A program made the position numbers and the translations under genes. This document shows, piece by piece, positions 51,742-60,221 of a DNA stretch of 64,000 nt. A model generated the notes under the pieces. The model saw nothing but the letters and a program-made list of their open reading frames with translations, was not told where the DNA came from and searched no databases. Origin of the DNA: Sphingobacterium sp. UBA5670 (GTDB taxonomy: Bacteria; Bacteroidota; Bacteroidia; Sphingobacteriales; Sphingobacteriaceae); contig NZ_DIIM01000016.1 of assembly GCF_002420705.1 (NCBI RefSeq), positions 94,438-158,437 of the forward strand, given 5' to 3'. Every line of letters begins with the position of its first letter. The first letter of the stretch is position 1.

Positions 51742-52570
51742 AAAATTACGTAACATACAATGGAATCGTGTCCTCTACTTTACACTATTTTTTATCGGTG
51801 TAATTGTTGTCGTCGTGATTATGACTATTGTGGGAAAACGTGATGAGCAGCAGCTTTGTAAAGATATTAAGATTGTCATAGAAGGTACAGAAGCCTTTAT
51901 TGATCAAGGCGATATCTCTAAGTTAATAGAACAAAACTATGGTAGTTTCGTGGGGAAGAAAGTCAATGGAATCCCCTTTCAGAAGGTTGAAAAGACCTTG
52001 CGTAAATTACCCTATGTTGCGGATGCCAGTATACATGCAGATATGGATGGTACGATCAGAATTAACATTAGTCAGCGCGAGGCTGTCATGCGGGTCATCA
52101 ACAAAAATGGAAAGGAATTTTATGTGGATCCCAAAGGATTGAAAATACCGACAACATTGAAGTATATACCTCACATTATGGTCGCTACAGGTAACATCGC
52201 GGAAGGATATAATGAAGCACTGGATACCATATCAACACCTTTAGTTAAGGATTTGGTGAAGGTTGTGGAGTTTATCAAAAACGACGAATTATGGAGTAAT
52301 CAGGTGGTGCAGATATATGTGAATTCGGATAAGGATATTGAACTTGTGCCTCGTATAGGGACACAGCAATTGATTGTTGGATCTGCAGATTCATTGGAAC
52401 AAAAATTTGAATTATTAAAGACCTTTTATACGCAGATCATGCCAAAGGTAGGTATAAATGCTTATGGTGTTGTCAACGTGAAATATGGAGGTCAGATCAT
52501 CTGCGAAAAACGTGGAAACTGGAGTTTTTCGGATGATCAAACAAAAAAAGTAGCAAATAATACATTATAG
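51734..52570 (+). CDS. ftsQ: Cell division protein FtsQ-like
   Basis: A bitopic membrane protein that scaffolds FtsL/FtsB at the septum. The 278-residue protein has one N-terminal membrane span (residues 14-35), a POTRA-like segment (IDQGDISKLIEQNYGSFVGK, then VEKTLRKLPYVADASIHAD), a beta-rich FtsQ/DivIB domain with VDPKGLKIPTT, and a C-terminal strand YGVVNVKYGGQIIC. Conservation is weak in this family, so the name rests on the POTRA motif and on its place between murC and ftsA. It overlaps murC by 8 bp and lies 25 bp before ftsA. Confidence 0.88.
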   Translation: MLKKLRNIQWNRVLYFTLFFIGVIVVVVIMTIVGKRDEQQLCKDIKIVIEGTEAFIDQGDISKLIEQNYGSFVGKKVNGIPFQKVEKTLRKLPYVADASIHADMDGTIRINISQREAVMRVINKNGKEFYVDPKGLKIPTTLKYIPHIMVATGNIAEGYNEALDTISTPLVKDLVKVVEFIKNDELWSNQVVQIYVNSDKDIELVPRIGTQQLIVGSADSLEQKFELLKTFYTQIMPKVGINAYGVVNVKYGGQIICEKRGNWSFSDDQTKKVANNTL

Positions 52571-52595
52571 TAATACAGCAACAATACAGGAAATT

Positions 52596-53972
52596 ATGAA
52601 CTCAAAGGCAGCAGAAATTGAAAGAGAAAACCCAATTATCGTGGGACTCGATATTGGTACTACCAAAATTTGTGTTACGGTTGGGAGACGTAGCTCAGGA
52701 AACAAAATTGAATTATTAGGTGTGGGGAAAGCTGACTCTGCCGGTGTAAGCCGTGGAGTAGTTGCTAATATCCAGAAAACTGTGGGAAGTATTTTAGAGG
52801 CTGTTGAGATAGCCGAAGCACAGTCCAATGTGGATATTAAAGTGGTGAATGTGGGAATTGCTGGCCAACACATCAAAAGTATTCAACACCGTGGAATATT
52901 TACCAAAACTGATGGTGATGATGAAATCATTCGACGCGATATCGAACGATTGATTTCGGATATGTATAAACTGGTACTGCCTCCAGGAGAAGAAATTATA
53001 CATGTTTTACCACAGGAATTTACGGTAGATAACGAACCGGGTATTCGCGAACCAATCGGTATGGCAGGGCGTCGTATTGAAGCAAATTTCCACATTATAT
53101 CGGGACGTGTAACAGATATTAAGAACATCAAAAAATGTATTGATAATTCCAATTTGGAAGTTGCTGAATTGATTCTCGAACCTTTAGCGTCTTCCGAAGC
53201 TGTATTGGATGAAGACGAAAAAAATGCTGGTGTTGTATTAGTCGATATCGGTGGTGGAACCACTGATGTTGCCATCTTCCATGAAGGGATTATTCGTCAC
53301 ACGGCTGTGATTCCTTTAGGCGGTAATATCGTAACAGAAGATATCCGTCAAGGCTGTTCTGTTTTGCGTTCCCAGGCCGAATTGTTGAAAACTCGCTTTG
53401 GATCAGCGTTAGCTGATGAAAACAAAGAAAATGAGGTGATTTGTGTGCCAGGATTAAAAGGTCGCGAGCCAAAAGAAATTTCCGTTAAAAACTTAGCTTA
53501 TATTATTCAAGCTAGAATGGAAGAAATTATTGAGCATGTGTATTATGAAATCAAATCTTCTGGATATGAAAATAAACTGATCGGTGGTATTGTTATTACC
53601 GGCGGTGGCGCTCAATTGAAACATCTGGTACAACTTGTTGAATATATTACTGGAATTGATTGTCGTATCGGATTTCCGAACGAATACCTTTCTAAGAATG
53701 AGGTTTTACCAAAGCCGTTATTTGAAGAATTGAAAAGTCCATTGTACGCAACAAGTATTGGTTTGTTGATTAAAGGAATTCAATCCCATGAGGAAGAGGA
53801 GGATAGCCGTAGAGAAATGCACGCCCCATCTAAAAAAGTGCATGCAACTACGGTAACGACAAAAGAGGTTTCCGAACAACAACAGAAAGAGCAAGGATTG
53901 TTGTCATGGTTCAAGCGTTTTATTAAAGACGGTAATGAAATCGATGATGCAAGTTTTTTAGATAAGAAGTAA
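52596..53972 (+). CDS. ftsA: Cell division protein FtsA
   Basis: Actin-like ATPase that tethers FtsZ to the membrane. The 458-residue protein contains the phosphate 1 motif IVGLDIGTTKICVTVG, the 1C domain, phosphate 2 (VLVDIGGGTTDVAIFHEG) and adenosine motifs (VITGGGAQLKHL). The C-terminal end is a typical membrane-targeting amphipathic helix (LLSWFKRFI), preceded by a charged and Gln-rich linker of about 60 residues, longer than in E. coli. Two TTTTCCACA boxes begin right at its stop codon and lie in the gap to ftsZ. Confidence 0.95.
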   Translation: MNSKAAEIERENPIIVGLDIGTTKICVTVGRRSSGNKIELLGVGKADSAGVSRGVVANIQKTVGSILEAVEIAEAQSNVDIKVVNVGIAGQHIKSIQHRGIFTKTDGDDEIIRRDIERLISDMYKLVLPPGEEIIHVLPQEFTVDNEPGIREPIGMAGRRIEANFHIISGRVTDIKNIKKCIDNSNLEVAELILEPLASSEAVLDEDEKNAGVVLVDIGGGTTDVAIFHEGIIRHTAVIPLGGNIVTEDIRQGCSVLRSQAELLKTRFGSALADENKENEVICVPGLKGREPKEISVKNLAYIIQARMEEIIEHVYYEIKSSGYENKLIGGIVITGGGAQLKHLVQLVEYITGIDCRIGFPNEYLSKNEVLPKPLFEELKSPLYATSIGLLIKGIQSHEEEEDSRREMHAPSKKVHATTVTTKEVSEQQQKEQGLLSWFKRFIKDGNEIDDASFLDKK

Positions 53973-53973
53973 G

Positions 53974-54025
53974 TTTTCCACAATAGTTGAAGTTTTCCAC
54001 AATTTCACAAATGTGGAAAACTTTT
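53974..54025 (+). promoter_or_regulatory. Three TTTTCCACA boxes in the ftsA-ftsZ gap
   Basis: TTTTCCACA occurs at 53974-53982 and 53993-54001, and in reverse as TGTGGAAAA at 54012-54020. The centres are exactly 19 bp apart, close to two helical turns. The box resembles the DnaA box TTATCCACA (one mismatch) and also occurs upstream of mraZ. Candidate control of ftsZ; no direct proof. Confidence 0.45.
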
Positions 54026-54112
54026 GTTGAAATTATATTATTATTACATTACATATGGTGGGTTTGATTCGTTTTGATATCATCTTCATTGTAAGTTAAA
54101 TAGGGATAAGTT

Positions 54113-55810
54113 ATGTCAATACAGTTTGAAATGTTAAAAGAACAATCTTCAATAATCAAGGTTATTGGGGTTGGTGGTGGTGGCGGCAATGCCGTAAACC
54201 ACATGTATAAACAAGGAATTAGTGGGGTAGATTTTATCGTGTGTAATACTGATGCGCAGGCATTGGAATTGAGCCCGATCCCAAATAAAGTTCAATTGGG
54301 GATAAGTCTGACCGAAGGTATGGGAGCAGGAGCAGATCCTGATGTAGGTGAAAATTCAGCTATCGAAAGTATTGAAGATATTAAACGTATGTTGGGTACC
54401 AATACTAAGATGTTGTTTATTACAGCTGGTATGGGCGGTGGTACTGGTACTGGTGCTAGCCCGGTATTGGCGAAAGCTGCCAAAGAATTGGGAATTTTAA
54501 CTGTTGCGATTGTAACTACGCCCTTTACGTTTGAAGGTAAACGCCGTCGTTCACAGGCGGAAGAAGGTTTATCTGAGTTACGTAAATATGTAGATTCTTA
54601 TCTTGTGATTTCAAACGACCGCCTTCGTGAGATCTTTGGTAATTTGACGATGACTGCGGCTTTTGCAAAAGCAGATGATATATTGACTACCGCGGCAAAA
54701 GGTATCGCCGAAATTATAACTATCCCTGGTTATGTAAACGTCGATTTTAAAGATGTTCGCACGGTTATGAATGATAGTGGTGTGGCCATCATGGGGAATG
54801 CTGTTGCCGAAGGTGAAGATCGTGCATTACGTGCAGTGGAAGGTGCCTTAGCTTCGCCATTGCTGAAAGACAATGAGATTGAAGGTGCTCGCTATATTTT
54901 ATTGAACATTACTTCTGGAACGAAAGAAGTAACTATGGATGAGGTTGCGATCATTACGGATTACATTCAGGAAAAAGCTGGTTTGTCAGCTGATTTAATC
55001 TGGGGTAACTGTATTGATGAGAACTTTGAAGACGAATTGTCAGTAACAATTATTGCCACTGGTTTTCAAACATCTGAAGAACGTGATAAAGAACGTGAAA
55101 ATACAAAGGTGTCTATGCCCTTAACCGCTGAACCGGCTAATTCTTTTATCAAACCTGTTTCTCAGGTAGCACCTAGAGAAGTTCCAGCTACGAATAGTTT
55201 CGTAACTCCGGTTCAACGTGTGGATACACCAGCACCTTCTACAAATACTTCAACTCCAAATAATTTGCAATCTGACTTGTTCACTTCACCAAGAAATGCG
55301 GTACAACAACAAGTAGCTGTTGAGGAACCTCAAGTGATACGTCATGATTTAGGTTTTGATGGTGGTTATGAAGAAGAAACTTCATTTGGAGATAGTGATT
55401 TTCAATTGAAAACTTCACCATCAGTGTTTCAATTCCAGATGCCAACAGTTTTTGATTCTTACACAGCTCCTTCTGCATCGGCATATGAAGAGAAACCTAC
55501 CTTTTCGTCAAGTACAACAAATGAACAGGTAGAGGTTCCTCAGGTGGAAGAAGAACAGGTTTCATTTGAAGATCAGCTGGTCCGTACTAAAGAACGCATC
55601 TTACGTCTTAAGGAATTGAGTATGAAACTAAAATCTTCTAATGGTCTACATGAGTTAGAGAATGAGCCCGCTTATAAGAGAAAACAAATGTCATTGGAAG
55701 ATACACCACATTCTTCGCAGTCTCAGGTATCGCGTTTTACACTTTCTTTTGAAGATGGAAATACTGAAATCAGACCGAACAATTCTTTTCTACATGATAA
55801 TGTAGATTAG
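54113..55810 (+). CDS. ftsZ: Cell division GTPase FtsZ, with long C-terminal linker
   Basis: Tubulin-like GTPase that forms the division ring. The GTPase domain (residues 1-320) has VGGGGGNAVNHMYK, the tubulin signature GGGTGTGASP near 105, and NDRLREIFGNLTMTAAFAKADD of the T7 loop region. The C-terminal part, about 240 residues of acidic, Pro/Gln/Thr-rich linker, is much longer than in E. coli. The last 15 residues include EIRPNNSFLHDNVD, a candidate FtsA-binding tail. At 565 residues it is among the longer FtsZ proteins but within the range in Bacteroidota. The gap to ftsA (140 bp) holds three TTTTCCACA boxes, so a separate promoter is likely. Confidence 0.96.
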   Translation: MSIQFEMLKEQSSIIKVIGVGGGGGNAVNHMYKQGISGVDFIVCNTDAQALELSPIPNKVQLGISLTEGMGAGADPDVGENSAIESIEDIKRMLGTNTKMLFITAGMGGGTGTGASPVLAKAAKELGILTVAIVTTPFTFEGKRRRSQAEEGLSELRKYVDSYLVISNDRLREIFGNLTMTAAFAKADDILTTAAKGIAEIITIPGYVNVDFKDVRTVMNDSGVAIMGNAVAEGEDRALRAVEGALASPLLKDNEIEGARYILLNITSGTKEVTMDEVAIITDYIQEKAGLSADLIWGNCIDENFEDELSVTIIATGFQTSEERDKERENTKVSMPLTAEPANSFIKPVSQVAPREVPATNSFVTPVQRVDTPAPSTNTSTPNNLQSDLFTSPRNAVQQQVAVEEPQVIRHDLGFDGGYEEETSFGDSDFQLKTSPSVFQFQMPTVFDSYTAPSASAYEEKPTFSSSTTNEQVEVPQVEEEQVSFEDQLVRTKERILRLKELSMKLKSSNGLHELENEPAYKRKQMSLEDTPHSSQSQVSRFTLSFEDGNTEIRPNNSFLHDNVD

Positions 55811-55830
55811 TAGATTCGCTATAAAATAAC

Positions 55831-55858
55831 AAAAAGCCATCCGATCGGATGGCTTTTT
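55831..55858 (+). terminator. Terminator of the dcw cluster
   Basis: A 28-bp perfect palindrome with stem AAAAAGCCATCC and its complement around a GATC centre, ending in a T-run, 20 bp after the ftsZ stop. Confidence 0.88.
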
Positions 55859-55898
55859 TAGTATCTTTAAATACCGATATAAGACAACTATATAAGCT

Positions 55899-57041
55899 AT
55901 GACTACAAAATTAAATAACCCTGTATGGGTGATGAGTTCTGCATTTGATAAATTATCCTTACCAGAGTTGATTCAGACAACCAAGAGAATTGGAGCCGGT
56001 GGTATAGACCTCTGTGTCTTTAGAAAAGATGGTACCCGTGAAGATCACACCGCAACACATTTGGATTATGATGATTTTACTCCTGCAAAAGCAACCGAAA
56101 TAATTGAGCTATTCAATCAGGCTGACTTAAAACTTTCGCTTGGTGCTTTTGAAAATATGATTGGTGGAGATCCCGAACAACGCGTAAAGAATCAAAATCA
56201 TTTATTAAAACTGATCCGTATAGCACATTTGCTTGGTGGTGATGCAAATAACGTTAAGGTAGGGACATTTGTGGGGTACAACCATGAATTGGGCAATCAA
56301 ATTGATGGATTTCAGAAAAACCTTGAAGAATACAAACGTGTATTTGCCCCTATCGTGAATTATGCAGAGAGTTTAGGTGTAACTATCCTTTACGAGAACT
56401 GCCCAATGGAAGGCTGGCGTTCATCACGTTATAGCTCTACGTATAACAATCTTCCTGCCGTGCTAGCTGCTCGTAAATTAATGTATGCGATGATACCAAG
56501 CAAAGCTCATGGCGAAATCTATGATCCTTCACATGATGTCTGGCAAAATACAAATCCTATTGAGGTAATCCGCAATACGGATATTGCACGACTACAACGT
56601 ATACATGTGAAGACTACGCGTAATCTACAGACTGCTGCACGTATTGATTGGGGCGGGATGTATCCAATGCAGCATGTTGATGCCCAATTGGCTGAAAAAG
56701 CCAATGTAAGTATACCAGGCCACGACTGGGATAGACATCATTACGAAGCCATGTTGCCGGGTTTTGGTGGATCTGACAGTATGGATTGGCGAGGCTTTGT
56801 TGACTTATTGCAAGAACGTGGTTTCAGCGGGCCTTTTGAAATTGAAAATGAAGCTAAGAATTCGAAAGATACAGGCGATTTTTCTGCAACGGTTCAAGGC
56901 TTTACTACCTGCCTCAACTTTTTAGCACCAATGCTATGGGATCTAGAAGCAGAAGTGGGCTACTCTTATAAGAAATCTCAACCTTTAAAAGACTTGAATG
57001 TAAAAGATATTCCAGTCGTTACGATGGCTGACTTAAGTTAA
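55899..57041 (+). CDS. Sugar phosphate isomerase/epimerase-type TIM barrel protein
   Basis: A 380-residue cytoplasmic protein of the AP endonuclease 2/xylose isomerase-like TIM-barrel fold. Metal-ligand-type motifs are visible: VTILYENCPMEGW (Glu), IYDPSHDVWQN (Asp, His), RIHVKTTRN (His) and SGPFEIENEAKN (Glu). Proteins of this group act on sugars, inositols or keto sugars with a divalent metal; the substrate is not predictable. It follows the dcw terminator and is a single gene, ending against the convergent response regulator. No sugar transporter or kinase is adjacent. Confidence 0.75.
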   Translation: MTTKLNNPVWVMSSAFDKLSLPELIQTTKRIGAGGIDLCVFRKDGTREDHTATHLDYDDFTPAKATEIIELFNQADLKLSLGAFENMIGGDPEQRVKNQNHLLKLIRIAHLLGGDANNVKVGTFVGYNHELGNQIDGFQKNLEEYKRVFAPIVNYAESLGVTILYENCPMEGWRSSRYSSTYNNLPAVLAARKLMYAMIPSKAHGEIYDPSHDVWQNTNPIEVIRNTDIARLQRIHVKTTRNLQTAARIDWGGMYPMQHVDAQLAEKANVSIPGHDWDRHHYEAMLPGFGGSDSMDWRGFVDLLQERGFSGPFEIENEAKNSKDTGDFSATVQGFTTCLNFLAPMLWDLEAEVGYSYKKSQPLKDLNVKDIPVVTMADLS

Positions 57042-57047
57042 TCGTAT

Positions 57048-57087
57048 AAAAAAAACACTCCAACAAAATTGTTAATTGTTGGAGTGT
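57048..57087 (-). terminator. Terminator overlapping the end of the response regulator gene
   Basis: An 11-bp stem ACACTCCAACA and complement with an 11-nt loop, followed on the minus strand by T. The stop codon of the response regulator (57072-57074) is inside the loop. Confidence 0.75.
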
Positions 57088-57713
57088 ATTCTGAAAAGTT
57101 CGATCAGTTCAGGAATATTAGAAACATTGAGCTTTTCGAAGATTCTACTTTTATAGGTACTCACTGTTGAAGGACTTAATTCCAATAAGCTAGATACTTC
57201 AATAATGCCAAGTCCCTTTATCAATTGCTTCGCAACATCCACCTCTCTATTTGACAAACGTGCCAAGGGGTTCAGTTTCGTCAGTTCAGACTTGCTCTGC
57301 GTCAATTTCTGAATATATAGATCCTGTACGTTGCTGGACATATACTTTCCTCTATCCTGAATAGCCAAAATAGCATTGGAAAGTTCAGCCATTGCTGTTG
57401 TTTTGTTTAGATAGCCAACTGCTCCGGCTTCGATATAACGTAAAGCATAGAGGGACTCGTCGTAAGACGAGAAAATCAAAATTTTGATGCTTGGTCGAAT
57501 TTGGAGGATTTCCTCAACAACGCGTATATTATTTCCTCCCGGCATGTTAATGTCCAATAATAATAGGTCGAAATCCTCTACCTTTATTTTTTCAAGAACC
57601 TCGTCGAAGGTTTCAGCTTGGAATATTTCTGCTTTTTGAAGAGTTTCTTTAATAATAACGGAGGCTCCTAGTCGTACAATGCCGTGGTCGTCTGCTATAA
57701 GAATCTTTTTCAT
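57072..57713 (-). CDS. NarL/LuxR-type response regulator
   Basis: A 213-residue two-component regulator. The receiver domain (1-120) has the acidic pair in ILIADDHG, the phosphorylated Asp54 in LLLLDINMPGG, and the conserved Lys in YLNKTTAMAEL. The C-terminal LuxR helix-turn-helix (about 145-210) reads LSNREVDVAKQLIKGLGIIE, SSLLELSPSTVSTYKSRIFE. No histidine kinase is adjacent, so it is an orphan here. The target genes cannot be told. Its 3' end is part of its own terminator. Confidence 0.9.
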   Translation of the reverse strand: MKKILIADDHGIVRLGASVIIKETLQKAEIFQAETFDEVLEKIKVEDFDLLLLDINMPGGNNIRVVEEILQIRPSIKILIFSSYDESLYALRYIEAGAVGYLNKTTAMAELSNAILAIQDRGKYMSSNVQDLYIQKLTQSKSELTKLNPLARLSNREVDVAKQLIKGLGIIEVSSLLELSPSTVSTYKSRIFEKLNVSNIPELIELFRIHSNN

Positions 57714-57989
57714 AGATATGCTATCTGATGCTGGGCTTTAATTACCGTATGAAATAAAGTACTAACAATATACAATATATCTTGATATTTTACTAGTTAA
57801 CGCGCAAATATAAGAAATTAAGTTAATAAAAATTAGCTGACTGCAGGCTGCACGAGTTTTTTATAACTAGGACATAAACTAAAAAATATAGGACAATATG
57901 AGTTTAACGATAAAAAATTAGCATATTTTAATTAGATTTATGTGACAATTACTAGTTTTGTCATAATTTATGGACTAAAAAATTTAAAT

Positions 57990-58397
57990 ATGGGATTTTT
58001 AAAAGAGTTTAAAGAGTTTGCAATGCGCGGCAGCGTGGTAGATCTGGCTGTCGGTGTTGTTATCGGTGGTGCTTTTGGTAAAATTGTTACCTCTTTGGTG
58101 GACGATATTATCATGCCTCCTATTGGTTATTTAACAGGTGGAGTTGATTTTTCATCCAAAAAATTAATCTTGAAAGCAGCCGATGAAGCAGCAAAGCAGG
58201 CTGAGGTATCTATTAATTATGGTAACTTTATCAATGTAGTTATCCAATTTCTAATTGTGGCATTCTGTATTTTTTGTGTTATCAAAGCTTTAAATTCATT
58301 AAAACGTAAGGAGGAAGCAGCTCCGGCAGCACCTCCGGCACCAACAAAAGAAGAAACGCTGTTGACTGAAATCAGAGATATTCTGAAAAATAAATAG
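57990..58397 (+). CDS. mscL: Large-conductance mechanosensitive channel MscL
   Basis: Homopentameric channel that opens under membrane tension and protects against hypo-osmotic shock. The 135-residue protein from the ATG at 57990 has the cytoplasmic N-terminal helix MGFLKEFKEFAMRGSVVDLA, TM1 with VVIGGAFGKIVTSLVDDIIM, a periplasmic loop, TM2 (VVIQFLIVAFCIFCVIKAL) and a C-terminal helix bundle with LLTEIRDILKNK. An Ala/Pro-rich hinge precedes it. The longer GTG start at 57942 is unlikely, since the extension is unlike other MscL. It ends in a clear terminator. Confidence 0.95.
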   Translation: MGFLKEFKEFAMRGSVVDLAVGVVIGGAFGKIVTSLVDDIIMPPIGYLTGGVDFSSKKLILKAADEAAKQAEVSINYGNFINVVIQFLIVAFCIFCVIKALNSLKRKEEAAPAAPPAPTKEETLLTEIRDILKNK

Positions 58398-58420
58398 TGT
58401 AAAGTATATCCTTCATTTAT

Positions 58421-58453
58421 AAAAAACAGAGTAGCCAAACTGCTCTGTTTTTT
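58421..58453 (+). terminator. Intrinsic terminator of mscL
   Basis: An 11-bp stem AAAAAACAGAG and complement with an 11-nt loop and a run of T. Confidence 0.8.
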
Positions 58454-58545
58454 ATTTTGTAGTCAATAGAAAATTGTTTTTTAAAGCTGTAGCTGAATAA
58501 ATTAGCTTGCTCGTTTCACATTAACTTTAAATGTTCGTAATATTG

Positions 58546-58577
58546 TTTGTTTTTGTCTAAAATAAACTTTACTTTTG
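58546..58577 (+). promoter_or_regulatory. Promoter of the rpmH-rnpA-yidD-tsaB cluster
   Basis: TTTG (58546-58549), 20 bp, TACTTTTG (58570-58577) is a full Bacteroidota consensus match, with transcription starting about 50 bp before rpmH. The 58398-58636 gap is otherwise without genes. Confidence 0.6.
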
Positions 58578-58636
58578 CATTCCTCTTGGGGAGTTTTGTA
58601 TTAATTGAAGTAAGAACAAATTAGCATAATAGCGTC

Positions 58637-58795
58637 ATGAAAAGAACATTTCAGCCATCGCAAAGAAAAAGAAGAAACAAACACGGTTTTAGAGAGCGTA
58701 TGAGCTCTGCAAACGGTAGAAGAGTATTAGCTTCACGTAGAGCTAAAGGTAGAAAACGTCTTACAGTGTCTGACGAATACCGTCACAAAGGTTAA
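58637..58795 (+). CDS. rpmH: Ribosomal protein L34
   Basis: A 52-residue, strongly basic protein of the large ribosomal subunit. The sequence starts MKRTFQPSQRKRRNKHGFRE and continues RMSSANGRRVLASRRAKGRK, the classical L34 pattern, with a short C-terminal extension (LTVSDEYRHKG) seen in Bacteroidota. It is 60 bp upstream of rnpA; rpmH-rnpA is a near-universal pair. Confidence 0.97.
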   Translation: MKRTFQPSQRKRRNKHGFRERMSSANGRRVLASRRAKGRKRLTVSDEYRHKG

Positions 58796-58855
58796 TCTTT
58801 GACAAGGATCGGTGGCCGCTTATAAGAACTTTTTCTAATAAGATAAAGTCATCGT

Positions 58856-59284
58856 ATGAAAAATACATTTACAAAAGAAGAACGGTTATGTGCGAAAAGG
58901 CGTATTGATGCGCTCTTTAAAAGCGGTTCTTCTTTTGTTTTGTATCCGTTTAGAGTTGTTTTTATTTTCGAGAACAACCATATAGCTGACGATATTCCCG
59001 CCAGTCAGTCTATCATTTCCGTATCCAAACGTAGGTTTAAAAGAGCAGTTGACCGCAATTCAATTAAGCGAATGATGCGCGAGAGTTACCGTACGCAAAA
59101 ATCGAATGATTTGATTCCATTTTTGTTGAAACATAATGTAACTTTGTATTTGGCTATTCAATATGTAGGTAAGCAGATCTTAACGTATGATGTGTTTAAT
59201 GCCGCAATGAATAAAATGCTGAAAAAATTGCAGGATGAATGTGCTGAAGCTTATTTGGAAAAAGGGGATTCAACCCCTGTTTAG
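58856..59284 (+). CDS. rnpA: Ribonuclease P protein component
   Basis: Protein subunit that helps the RNase P RNA mature tRNA 5' ends. The 142-residue protein has the features of the family: FTKEERLCAKRRIDALFKSG at the start, the aromatic strand SSFVLYPFRVVFIF, and the basic signature KRRFKRAVDRNSIKRMMRES (RNR-type motif). Its position after rpmH is conserved. Its 3' end overlaps yidD by 50 bp if yidD starts at 59235. It is a little longer than the E. coli protein. Confidence 0.95.
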   Translation: MKNTFTKEERLCAKRRIDALFKSGSSFVLYPFRVVFIFENNHIADDIPASQSIISVSKRRFKRAVDRNSIKRMMRESYRTQKSNDLIPFLLKHNVTLYLAIQYVGKQILTYDVFNAAMNKMLKKLQDECAEAYLEKGDSTPV

Positions 59285-59489
59285 TTTTATTTTCTTGGCT
59301 ATTATTCGGTTTTACCAAGTTTTCATTTCACCATTTTTGGGTGCTAATTGTAGATACACGCCGACCTGTTCTCAATATGGGAGGGAGGCTATTCTGAAAT
59401 ATGGACCTTTTAAAGGTGGCTGGATGGCTTTAAAACGAATTGCACGCTGCAACCCCTGGGGTGGGCATGGACATGATCCTGTGCCATGA
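59235..59489 (+). CDS. yidD: Membrane protein insertion efficiency factor YidD
   Basis: A small 84-residue protein that helps YidC-dependent insertion of membrane proteins. The amphipathic start (FIFLAIIRFYQVFISPFLGA) is followed by NCRYTPTCSQYGREAILKYG with the conserved Cys pair, and by the end CNPWGGHGHDPVP. The start at 59235 gives an 50-bp overlap with rnpA; a later TTG could give a shorter form with the same core. It ends in TGA that overlaps the tsaB ATG as ATGA. Confidence 0.9.
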   Translation: MNVLKLIWKKGIQPLFSFIFLAIIRFYQVFISPFLGANCRYTPTCSQYGREAILKYGPFKGGWMALKRIARCNPWGGHGHDPVP

Positions 59490-60211
59490 TTTCAATAATG
59501 ACGATGAATAATTTAATTTTACAAATTGATACTTCAACCACGATTTGCTCGGTTGCCCTAAGTGAAAATGGTGAAACGCTAGCGGTTATCGATTTCGATG
59601 AACCCAATGCCCATGCCGCTAAATTGACCATTTTGATTGCGGAAATCCTTAAACAGACAAATCGGGCGATGCAGGATTTAAGTGCGGTGGCGGTGAGTAT
59701 GGGGCCGGGCTCTTATACAGGTTTACGTATAGGGGTGTCGACGGCTAAAGGTCTTTGTTATGCGTTGGATATACCTTTGATTGCTATCAACACGTTGGAA
59801 GCGTTATTTTTAGGGTATAAAGAGCAGTTTGGTTTAAATGAGCAGGAAGCTTATTTACCCATGCTTGACGCCCGTCGTATGGAGGTATATACGGCTGTTT
59901 ATGACCATAATGCTGCCCTAGTGAAAGCAACCTCAGCAGAAATAATCGATGTGGATTATTTCAATGAATTGTTGTCAAGCTATAACCGTGTTCATCTATT
60001 TGGTTCGGGAGCCGATAAATTTGAAGATTTGTTTAGCTCAACAGATCGTGTGGATATCCTGAGGAGCTTTCAGGTTTCCGCTGCCTTTTTGTCGCAGCTG
60101 GCATTTGATAAATTTCAGAAAAAACAGTTTGAGGATGTTGCTTATTTCGAGCCATTCTATCTCAAGGATTTTGTGGTTACCACAGCAAAGAAAAAGGTTG
60201 GCTTATTATAG
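59486..60211 (+). CDS. tsaB: tRNA threonylcarbamoyladenosine biosynthesis protein TsaB
   Basis: Forms a complex with TsaD and TsaE for t6A37 modification of tRNA. The 241-residue protein has LILQIDTSTTICSVALSENG at the start, SMGPGSYTGLRIGVSTAKGL as the family signature, and PMLDARRMEVYTAVYD. The start at 59486 overlaps the yidD stop (ATGA); the ATG at 59504 (MNNLILQID) gives a more usual N-terminus. The 3' end meets corA tail to tail: the stop codons lie within a common hairpin and the genes overlap by 6 bp. Confidence 0.92.
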   Translation: MISIMTMNNLILQIDTSTTICSVALSENGETLAVIDFDEPNAHAAKLTILIAEILKQTNRAMQDLSAVAVSMGPGSYTGLRIGVSTAKGLCYALDIPLIAINTLEALFLGYKEQFGLNEQEAYLPMLDARRMEVYTAVYDHNAALVKATSAEIIDVDYFNELLSSYNRVHLFGSGADKFEDLFSSTDRVDILRSFQVSAAFLSQLAFDKFQKKQFEDVAYFEPFYLKDFVVTTAKKKVGLL

Positions 60212-60221
60212 CCAACCTTTT
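60192..60221. terminator. Shared terminator made of the 3' ends of tsaB and corA
   Basis: A 12-bp stem AAAAGGTTGGCT and complement with a 6-nt loop. The tsaB stop (60209-60211) and the corA stop (60208-60206) both lie in it. T-rich sequence follows on both strands. Confidence 0.75.
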
